Position numbers and translations under genes: made by a program. A DNA stretch of 64,000 nt, taken from positions 31,390,573-31,454,572 of the forward strand of contig NC_049982.1 in assembly GCF_000003815.2 (NCBI RefSeq), written 5' to 3'. Positions 55,601 to 64,000 of the stretch are shown one piece after another. Below the pieces are notes generated by a model. The model saw only the letters and a list, made by a program, of their open reading frames with translations. It searched no databases and was not told the DNA's origin. Source of the stretch: Branchiostoma floridae. Lineage: Eukaryota; Chordata; Leptocardii; Amphioxiformes; Branchiostomatidae. How positions within the stretch are numbered: position 1 is the first letter of the stretch; the number at the start of each line of letters is the position of its first letter.

Positions 55601-58600
55601 AGTTGAAGTTTGAATATTCTCATGAGATTGAAATATCTGAATTTGTTGTCCATCATTTTTTGACTGACTGAGATTATTTCAAGATGATCACACCCTTAGA
55701 TGTTTGTCAGACGATCAGTTCCTCTAGATTTGACCCACTTGCACTTAGGAAATTAAAGATGTACAATACATAATGCCTCTATAGATGACACACCAATTTT
55801 CATTTCAAAACTCTCAATGGTTCGTCTTTTACAGCTGCCAGACATGGAGTAACTCAAGATTAACAGTTTAAGGCCACTTACGTTGTTATAAAGAGCCAGT
55901 TGTAGACTACTTTTCCATCAACCAAAAGAAAGAAAACTACACACAGCTGTTGACTGTTTAAAGGCCAAGAAGTGTGATAATTTTTATTCCTCCCATGTTG
56001 TACGAAAGTAGATTGCAAAAACTTTTAATCAACATAAAGCAAATCTTATGACCCTGGCGACCTCTTATATCTCGCTCAACACCTGCAATGAAACAAAACA
56101 ATGAATGCTTGGATTTCAGAGTTGAAAATAAGCATGAGATATATAGAAATGCAGCTTGTTACATGTGTAGGTTCAGTCTTCTACGATTACAGCAACTTCA
56201 CGTAAATGGGACCTCCCTTTTCTTCCGACGGGCTTACAAGGTTGTAGTCATTTTGAAATCAGCTCAGTCAATCATAAAATGATGAACAACAAATTTCGAT
56301 ATTTCAATGCCACGAAGATATAAGCCTTTACTTTTTTTGCCAAATTTCAACTCATTCTATTAAAAAATGAGCCCTTTATAAAACCACTTTTTGATCCACC
56401 CTCGTAAGTGGCGCTGCCAAGGTTTCTAATCCTACAAATGTATCAAAGAGGCTTACCGCATTTCCAAGTTTAGTGTCTTACCGTATATCCAACTTTGATG
56501 CTACTAGCTGACAGAATTACAGCGATGACAAAGGACACAACCACCAGGACCCCACAGCCCAGAACATGCAGAGCAACGCAGCAAACCTTGCAGGACATTG
56601 CCTTGTTCCACATTCCCTTGGCACCCTTAGGGTTCAATATAGAACATAAAGCCAAAAAAACATTATTGTTTTTTTCTGGGATTCAAACGAAAGTCTTCTA
56701 AAAGCTCCGGAGAAACAGCATAAAAACAGAACATGAAGCCCAAGTTAATAACTAGGCTTTAGGGAAATCTTAAGACTAATCGTTACAAAAAGAACCTTTG
56801 AAATTTGTAGTTGTAGAGCCATTCCGAGTCACAGAGAGAGATTTTAGATAATATTTGTAATAATTTTAAACTATTTTGAGTAAGAGAATAGTTTAGTCAC
56901 TTCAGTTCCAAATTGTTCAAACAATTAGAAATGAAATTTGAACATGTTTGAACCTATCTTTATTTGTTGGAAAAATTGGGAAAGTAATGAAATAATTATC
57001 TCTTTATTTAGAACAATTTTCAAACATCAATGTGTTTTTGACATTGTTGGAACATGTTGGAACAATTTGTGTCACTTTTTCTCTCCATATTACTATTGCG
57101 CCCATAAACCAAGCTGCTAAACTGGATCTTTTGTTTGGGTCTTTTATTTTCATATTTTCTTCAGCAGACACTGGTGGGTTTTTTATTTAGAAGCTGTGAG
57201 AATGACACAATGTCCTGCACTTGGCAGGGACGTGTGAATTTACATAACATTGTTTCAATGTTCGAACATGTGATCACAAATGATGAACATGTGTTGGAAC
57301 CGTTGAGAAACTAACAAAATAATGTACTTGATCCAACATGTTTATATACTGTAGAAAATCTTTAGAACGTCACACAGATGTTATAGATAGTTTTAAACAG
57401 TTACTAATCACACTAAGATTGTTACGAATATATCCAAAATGATAGAACAAAAGGCAAGAAATACCCTTTTGGTAATGTGGAATTAACTATATCAATCTGA
57501 TGAAAGTTATGTGCCACCAGTAACAACAACCCTCAACTTTTGTCATCGTTGTAGAATTGCGCTCACGGTCGTAATACTAGATGATTGCACCCGATCCCAG
57601 AGTGCAACACGGCCTTCGAACGTTTTAAGCTTGCAGCGAAAATCGTAATAGTGCTAGAATAGAAGACAGACTTGCCCTACTAAAGCATAATAAATTCAAG
57701 AATTTATGGGACAAAAAAGTGTGTAACAAGATTTGTTTCTGAGATAGAAGAAGAATGTGGAAAATAACACTTTTGTCATTCAGTCTAATTAAGACAGCCA
57801 ACTTCAGCTACATAATTTCCTTTAAGAGCTTGCCCACATTGCTTCGGTTTTGATCTATTGAAAACCAGAGCAGAGACTATGATATTGAGACTAACATTGG
57901 TAGAAAAGATCTTTGCTCTGTGACCGGAGGGTAATTAACTCTGGCGACAGAGTATTGTTTTTGACGATGTAATGTTCCTTTTGCCGCATTCGTATAGTTT
58001 GGCATGTCCTCTGCACGCAGCTGCGCAATGATGAACGTTCTTTTTTTTCGCGGTAGCTGTTTTTATAATCGATGTTAAAATTGCAAAAATCACCCCTACA
58101 AAATATGATTTTTACCCCTACAAAAGGTACGTCTTTCGGTGTATTGGTCCAGGTCTGAATTATCTAGGCCTCGCTGTAATTGGATACTGTCGAGCAGATG
58201 ATTTTCTCTGATCGTTTTGTGCACGTCCGGCCTGTTGTCAGCTGTTCACAGCTGTCACTGTTGTGGCTGTTTGGGTCTCAGGTATGCATTGTGAAGCTGT
58301 GTGGCTATTAACATTTGGTGTGAGTCGTTCTTTTGAGAGGCTGATGTTGCTGTCGGTGCGTACAGGATTGTGTTAACATTTGGCAGTAATACACCTTTCT
58401 CACACGGCGGCCATGATAATTCGAAGACGAGGTCAATGAGCCAAACAGACAAAACTTATTTCTAAAATCAGCTGCCATTTTTCCCCCAAACCACACAAAT
58501 TTTCACAATATGATGAATATTATAACTAGTATTATGCACCAACAGATATAACATTTAGAGTAACATAGACTGATCCCATAGTCCCTTTAGAGATGCAAAA

Positions 58601-61579
58601 TAAAACATAAAAATGCAAATATTTGACGGACATGCAGACATTCTCTTATTGGTTGATTTTCTAATTTCCATGCTATCATTGCTTGAACTGCTAATTATGA
58701 TGGGGTATTTGTTTGCCTCATGAAACTCGTTTTAGATCTATCATTTCCGCCGCGTGAGAAATGTGTAGAGGTACGTTAGCTTTTGAATAAGTTTTTGGTA
58801 TAAGTCAATGTGATGCGTTATGTATGTGATATCAACACCATGTCACGCACCACAGAAAACAACACAACCGACATAAACCATAATTACGTCACGGAGTATG
58901 TTACCTACCGTCAATGGTTTAAGTTGCACGTGTCATCGGCATATTGGAAAATACGTGATTATAATTTAACATAAGACCGAAAACTAATAGCAAGAACACC
59001 AAACATCTCATTATCATAATACTGACACAGTGACTTATTAAAAAGACTAAATGTAAGTTGGTTAGCAATATTGATACAAATTAACAACTGTGTCCACTGG
59101 AATATCTCCCGACAGCAAACAATTTATGTATTTGCACCCAAAAAGTTTATGACTTTATGCCATTAGGACTGTTGCCACAATATCAATTAATTTTTGTTGC
59201 TTATTTTTTAGAGGGTGAATAGCTATAGACTCTGAAAGTCTCTGGGTTGCAATCTTATGACTACGAGGCGCAACGACAGCTCAACATCGTTTTGAATTCT
59301 AAGAAATTGGCCGGCGGCAATTGCTAATTCCTTCAGTTGGTTGCCTGGGAGTAAACAAAGACAGAACTCTTATGCTTAGATCACATTTCCAACCCATGAC
59401 CCGGTCCGGCTGTTCGCCGAAACGAAAAATAAAGTGTTTATCAAGAAACATGTACAAATTGTGCTCATGACTTACTGGAGTTCCAGGAACTCATTTCTCA
59501 TCAAATAAGCATGCCTTAACTTGAAAGACTTATTCATGAATTAATAAAGAGCATAAACGTGTGTTTGATTTGTAGCGGGTGAAAATTACATTTTATCCAT
59601 CCCAACTAACCACGAGTAATGTTGTCCTCAAAGAAACACACTCACATACACAGCCCTCTGCAGTACCATAGGAAAACGGCAGGTAAACGTCGAACGTGAC
59701 CTTCTTTTCAACAACAGGTACTTCTCAAGTCCACATCTTCTCAAGTTATGTGCTGTTGACATAAATACGGACCCACACTATAGACGCTGCACCATGGCAC
59801 AACTGAAAACATACCCATATTGGCAAAAGTGAAAAAGGAAGAGAATATAGGAAATTGACAGAAAAGAAAAAAAAGATACCCAACACAGGGATGCAAATAT
59901 ATTTTCACAGCCTGATTGACATGTTTACATGATGCGTTTACTTGATACGTTTTTACAGCATTTTGTTTTCCTGACCTATAGGCCTCTAGTTAGTGTTCCC
60001 GAAATCAGATCTTACCTTAAAATGCAAGGTTTGTAAACTTTCTTCGTTAATTATGCAAATTAGCACCTGATTAACATAATTAGCACTTCATTATATAAAT
60101 CATTTTTTAAGGTATCTACGTACCAAATTTCATGACAATCCGTCCACCGGAGTTATTTTGTTTCAACGTTTACGACAAAATTGGGCTCTGCAGTTCAAAA
60201 GAAGCCTCTCTAGTTGGCGCAAACCTACATCACTTCCCTGCTTCAAGACCTATTAATTACCATCTCAAAATCCTGAATTTGAACTTTCAGAACATCTAAC
60301 CTCCTTTAAGCTTCGCTGCAGTACCGCAGCTTGCCACTAGCAGGTTTATTCTTGAATTTAACCTTCCTTTTCCCAATACCTACCCATCCACTAAACATAA
60401 AGTACAACTATTCACATCATAACATTTGTTATGTTGTACACAAACAGACGCAATAACATACACAGCCAGCTGCAGCACCGTAGGAAAAAGCCAGGTCAAT
60501 CATGAACGTTCTCTGTAACTCGCGATTTTACGTTCTAAATAGAGTGCTCATCAGTATTTATTCTGAAGAAGGCGACAGTGTTCGTTGAGAATTTAATCCA
60601 TTTACACCTTTTTGTTGGAAGAAAGTTTAGCATTGTATTGTGATCACTACCAACACAGATGAGATTCTGTGATAATTATTCATGTGTTTTGTTCTTTTCT
60701 ATATCCTACTTTTCGTTCCCACATATAGCTCGACTGGGCCCCGGTTTGGGCCCCGTTTCAGCTTCATCAATATTGAGATTCATAATTATCACAACGGTGA
60801 GTCATGTGCTTGTTTTTTTTTAAGATAGCTAATTAAGAATATTTGGCAGTACTGTAGCAACCTATAAAGATATGTCTTACAAAAGTTAGTGATTCAGTTC
60901 TGCTTGCTAGCTGTGAGTATTGGGTGATTTCCCGTCAAGATGTGAAAAACAATCTTTAATCAGACTCACGTATTTAAGTGTTGATTGTCTAAGCTCAGCC
61001 TCATAAATATTGATCTTCATGATTATGACAACGTTGCCATGTGCTTGTTTTCGAAAAACCCAGAGCTCTAAATTATTCATACACAGTAAATATTGCAAAA
61101 TAATTTCATAAGGCTGTGTTTAAAGCCAGAAATGTTTGCAAATGGAAAGACCTTTTCTGAGGTTCATTACTAATACCAGCATAATGAATATGAAAAGTAG
61201 TTATAACATACACTATAACATCATAGAAGGCAGGGAGGTATGTAACAAGAAACCTATATCATTTATGAAATATCTAGCTGAAAGGCGAATCACCTTTCCA
61301 AATTATCATTGTAACCATTAATAGGACGTATTTGCCATGGTTGATAGCGGAATGCTGCGTAACGTTGGACTGTAAAAAGTAAATAAGTGGGATAAGAGTA
61401 CTGGTACTGCATTTTAACTGAAGTTGACTTACCTTTAGTTTCTTGTCCGTCTCTGTCCTCTTGGTCCGCGTCTTACCGTCCGCACTGTCTTTGGTGTCTT
61501 CATTAATACTTTCACCATTTGGGTCCACGTCTTCATCTTTTCTGTCTGATCCTTTGTTCATTCCTTGCTGTTGTTTCTC
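51696..61579 (-). CDS. Gene C: type II membrane protein with EGF-like module and C-type lectin domain (5' exon and 3' end not found)
   Basis: Overall model. Minus-strand exons are 61579-61433, 56625-56482, 54638-54509, 53950-53849 and 51845-51696. Phases match at each junction (0-0, 0-0, 0-1, 1-1, 1-1). Translation gives a charged cytoplasmic segment, a transmembrane segment, a stalk, an EGF-like module and the first half of a C-type lectin domain. A charged tail before a single hydrophobic segment with the lectin after it implies type II topology (N terminus in the cytosol). The initiator exon is upstream of 61579 and was not identified. The rest of the lectin domain is not found in 42780-51695. 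Confidence 0.75.
52201..52490 (-). repeat. Interspersed repeat related to 33780-34112
   Basis: Starts CTAGAGTTCCGCGACCC; the opposite-strand relative ends GGGTCGTGGAACTCTAG near 34112. Both hold GTCCTCATTTGCAT-type blocks and a CTTCCAAATGCTACAAGTAA-like block in opposite orientation. Non-coding. Confidence 0.5.
52509..53647 (+). repeat. Interspersed repeat (copy 2 of the family at 16174-17478), with a (TG)n tract
   Basis: Begins TTACCTCCATGAAATGTCATGG, contains ACTCAAGAACGGCTGGGTGG, and ends TTTCATGGAGGTTTGAGGTCG with CCGAACTCTAGTT. A (TG)n run is at 52596-52643. It lies in the gene C intron between the EGF and lectin exons. Confidence 0.65.
53849..53950 (-). CDS. Gene C: EGF-like module exon
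   Basis: 102 bases, phase 1-1, acceptor AATGCAG and donor GTGAGT. It encodes KCISDPCHGTC, then VIRDDGHKCTCPPGWTG and LERSG. Spacing and the CPPGWTG signature are EGF-like. Only five of six cysteines are present: the sixth, expected two residues after WTG, is Arg (CGT). A single T-to-C change from TGT would explain this. The module links the stalk to the lectin domain. Confidence 0.85.
54509..54638 (-). CDS. Gene C: extracellular stalk exon
   Basis: 130 bases, phase 0 to 1, with acceptor TTTTGTAG and donor GTACGG. The translation is KEARDSLPNGTVIGPKANSS, then VPKSTVFYVFNKSSTVLKM and TPAT. It has three N-glycosylation sequons (NGT, NSS, NKS) and many Ser/Thr, as in a membrane stalk, and no cysteines. 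The assignment rests on open frame, splice signals and phase fit with the TM and EGF exons; there is no domain homology. Confidence 0.62.
54660..56480. other. Gene C intron between TM and stalk exons
   Basis: No gene. A C run occurs at about 54988. GTGGATCAAAAAGTTATGCA at 55541 and the inverse TTTTTGATCCACCCTC at 56387 suggest a long inverted-repeat element of about 0.86 kb (roughly 55540-56405). Confidence 0.45.
56482..56625 (-). CDS. Gene C: transmembrane exon
   Basis: 144 bases, phase 0-0, acceptor CCCTAAG and donor GTAAGA. It encodes GAKGMWNKAMSCKVCC, then the hydrophobic run ending GVLVVVSFVIAVILSA, then SSIKVGYT. The hydrophobic stretch is about 22 residues, enough for one membrane span. 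Cysteines in SCKVCC and a further one just before the span are candidate S-acylation sites (inference). Basic residues on the N-terminal side support an inside N terminus. Confidence 0.78.
56940..57490 (+). repeat. Dispersed repeat without the insertion (copy 2)
   Basis: Uninterrupted relative of 21060-22530, with the same block order. Gives the empty-site sequence ATAATTATCTCTTTATTTAG. In the gene C intron between the cytoplasmic and TM exons. Confidence 0.65.
57491..60700. other. Gene C intron, no gene recognised
   Basis: AT-rich intron. 60040-60180 holds the ATGCAAATTAGCACC...CCAAATTTCATGA-x-ATCCGTCC repeat, seen again near 63190-63420 and 63560-63690. 60595-60670 carries the MITE end CTACCAACACAGATGAGA. 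Confidence 0.45.
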
Positions 61580-64000
61580 CTGGGACAACAGAGACTGAAT
61601 TAGGATGAATTTCGTAATACTTTTGTTGACTAAGCATAAAGGCAGACTACTTATCATAACTCATCTTCCATTTCTTTGTTATTGTTGTTTCTTTGTAGAA
61701 CGCGTACTTTTTAGATTCTGTGCATTGCATGTCTTTCTATATCTTTCTTTGCTTTCATGTTAATATGTTCTTCACAGTACTTTTTAATATAATAAACCAT
61801 ATCATTGTCTGTTAGTAACATAATCACCGGGGCAAGTGGGGAAACTGAATACGTTTTTTTTTGGTAAATAGTGACTTTAAGAATGAATCATTATGGTAGT
61901 AACGACTTAGTGAATATGGGCAATGGGGTTTTCAGAAAAAGGCTGTTTTCTGTTTTCTGTCGTTTTGCTTTGGTACCACATGTCATTAGTTTTGTATCAG
62001 CCATGCCTTCCTTCTTTGTTGTCTTTATTTAATAAATGAATAAAAAAAGATTGCAAAAAAACAATAACTCCTAACCAATTTATTAACTATCAACTGGAGA
62101 GTTGACGTCAATCTCGAATCAGACTTATGTATGTGGTGATATTGATTGTCTAAGTTCAGCTTCATGAGTCTTGAGAATTATGATAACAGTAGAGGCCGCT
62201 TAATTGCACGGCCTATTTGCTAGTGAATTTCGTGCTATTATATGACTGGTGAAATAATACGAAGTTAGTTATCTATATAGCTCGACCGCACCAGTTTGGG
62301 ATTTGGGGATTCTGTGCAGTTAACAGAAGTGTGCGTTAATCCGTTGTGCAATTAACTGGCTTCTACTGTACTAGTATTACGGTGGTGAGTCATGTGCTTG
62401 TTTTTAAAGAGCCCCAAAAAATAATTATTTGGGCAACTTTCGCAATCTATAAAGATATGTCTTCAAAACTTTGTGTTAGCTGCTTGCATTGGGCGGCTTG
62501 TCCGTCACAATGTTAGAAACAATCTCGAACGAGTATGGAGACCTCATATGTATTACTAAATGTACTGAGATATATACAAGCCATATGCTTGTTCCTAAAG
62601 ATATCAAATTAAGAATATTTTGCAGTACTGTAGCTATCTATAGAGAAATTTCATATAAATCTTGGTGTTTCAGTTTTGCTAGCTAGCTGTGAGCATTGGT
62701 CGGCTTTCTAGTTGTTGTTGTAGTTGTGTTGTATTTGTGTTCTTTCCTTTCGCCTGGCTGTATACGTATGTATGAAGATTGTTTTACGCGATAGATGTTT
62801 GTCGGACATTGCTGTTAACACTAAATGTGATCTCTTGTGACGAGTGACCTATCATAAATTGATTATCCAAATGAGGTCCTCATTTGCATAAAACATATCA
62901 GTTGATCTCCTCTACCTAAATAACAATCTATTCAAAGTATGAAAGTCTTAGCAAAGAAAGCTATTTTAGCATAGTCTGATAAATTATGTAAATGAGACCC
63001 TAAATTGCATGACTTACGTCCTCAACTTAACGTACATGTTGCTACCGAATGTCACAAGAATGGAATATTCCTCCCTAAATGCTGTAACAATTTGTCATTA
63101 TAATGTCAACAAGGTAACAATTTGCATAATTGATATCTACCAATTGTGCCCTAGTAGTAATGAAATACTGTGGCTTAATGAACTATGCCCATTGATTATG
63201 CAAATTAGCACCTGGTTTGCATTATTAGCCCTTATTCATGGAAGGCACCTCCCAAGTTCTCTCACTCACACTCACTCACTCACGACCTCAGTGGTCGTAG
63301 GGGCTCCCCGACATCCTGTATAGCAAGTTCTCTACATATAAAAATCACGATGATCCGTCAACCCCTTCTCCAGGTATTTCCCTTTCAAAAGGATGGTGCA
63401 ATTGTACACGCGCGGACGAATGGCTGTGGAATTTCGGTAATCTGTACCAATCGGATATATGCTTAACAGTAAGCCTAATATTTCTTTTTTTTAGTTACAC
63501 ATACGGCATATTTTTTAGCATTCTAACATGAAATGCAGTGTATCTATAAATTGTCCTCATTAATTATGCAAATCAGCCCCTAATTTGTATGATTAGTATT
63601 TTATTATGTAAGACATCTATGAAGCTATAAACACTTCAAATTTCACGAAGATCCGTCTGTCCATTCAAGTTATTCCCATCTAAAAGGATGATGCAACTAC
63701 ACAAAGCAGTATATAAATTCCTGACATGCATGCGAGATTTTGGGAATTCTTGTCAAACGGTTGCAAACTATACTATCAGGCTCGCCCCGGAGGCGTCGCT
63801 AAAACAATCTTGAACGAGATTTACGAATTTACATGTTGATTGTCTGAGCTCAGATTCATAAATGTGAGCTTTATGATTATTGCAACGTTGATTGATTTGC
63901 TTGTTTTCCAAAATATAGAGCTCTAAATTATGAATACAGCATTGATGTTGCTGGAGAATTTACAAATCTGTCTTTAAAATCAGAATGTAGCAAGGGAAGT
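60750..64000 (+). repeat. Diverged tandem/dispersed repeat array around the gene C cytoplasmic exon
   Basis: The block TTGATTGTCTAAGCTCAG-CTTCATAAATATTGAG-TTCATGATTAT with GTCATGTGCTTGTTTT recurs at about 60760, 60985, 62145-62400, 62570 and 63836. A second block, GCAGTACTGTAGC-AACTATA with GCTAGCTGTGAG-ATTGG, recurs at 60850-60920 and 62620-62690. Non-coding; the gene C exon 61579-61433 lies inside. Confidence 0.6.
61433..61579 (-). CDS. Gene C: cytoplasmic tail exon
   Basis: 147 bases, phase 0-0, acceptor TGTTGTCCCAG and donor GTAAGT. It encodes 49 highly charged residues: EKQQQGMNKGSDRKDEDVD, then NGESINEDTKDSADG and KTRTKRTETDKKLK. There is no tyrosine, so no ITAM or ITIM. Acidic residues cluster early and basic residues late, near the membrane, as expected for a cytosolic N-terminal tail. 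An internal Met exists, but the strong acceptor argues that translation starts in an upstream exon. Confidence 0.72.

Noticed and set aside
63009-63323. Search for the gene C initiator exon here (an ATG followed by GTAAGT on the minus strand near 63005-63035).
   Set aside because: The candidate exon would end in phase 2, while the next exon needs phase 0.

Overview
The window looks like invertebrate deuterostome genomic DNA, most probably amphioxus (Branchiostoma). It carries short coding exons with GT-AG introns, extracellular domains typical of amphioxus innate-immunity genes (CUB, CCP/sushi, SRCR, F-type lectin, C-type lectin, GON), and a dense load of non-LTR retrotransposons and miniature inverted-repeat elements. 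It also has three 100-N assembly gaps. The genus is inferred; the domain and splice calls are read from the sequence by translating and matching intron phases.

All recognisable host exons lie on the minus strand, so the genes read from high to low coordinates. Gene C (61579 down to 51696) is a type II membrane protein: charged cytoplasmic tail, transmembrane segment, stalk, one EGF-like module and the first half of a C-type lectin domain. Gene B (42632 down to 27760) has a four-exon GON domain, a two-exon F-type lectin domain, a two-exon C-type lectin domain and one isolated middle exon of another C-type lectin domain. Gene A (15741 down to 518) starts with a signal peptide and an acidic/tyrosine-rich linker. 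It then runs CUB, CCP, CCP, CUB, CCP and the first exon of an SRCR domain, leaving the window at the left edge. In genes A and B every complete domain is bounded by phase-1 introns, so the modules join in frame.

Gene A grew by tandem duplication of CUB and CCP exons together with intron sequence; mobile elements then inserted into the copies. The join between genes B and C is unresolved. Gene C ends in half a lectin domain, gene B ends in an orphan exon that fits that half in phase and domain position, and a gap (42680-42779) lies between. They could be one gene, two genes, or a scaffolding artefact.

The rest (15.7-24 kb, 26-34 kb, 43-51 kb, 55-64 kb) is intron or intergenic DNA. It holds LINE fragments (one apparently split by a nested insertion of about 3 kb), an R2-type LINE tail, a Crypton-like fragment, terminal-inverted-repeat elements, a foldback element, minisatellites and simple repeats. 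No tRNA, rRNA, CRISPR or bacterial-type operon was seen.
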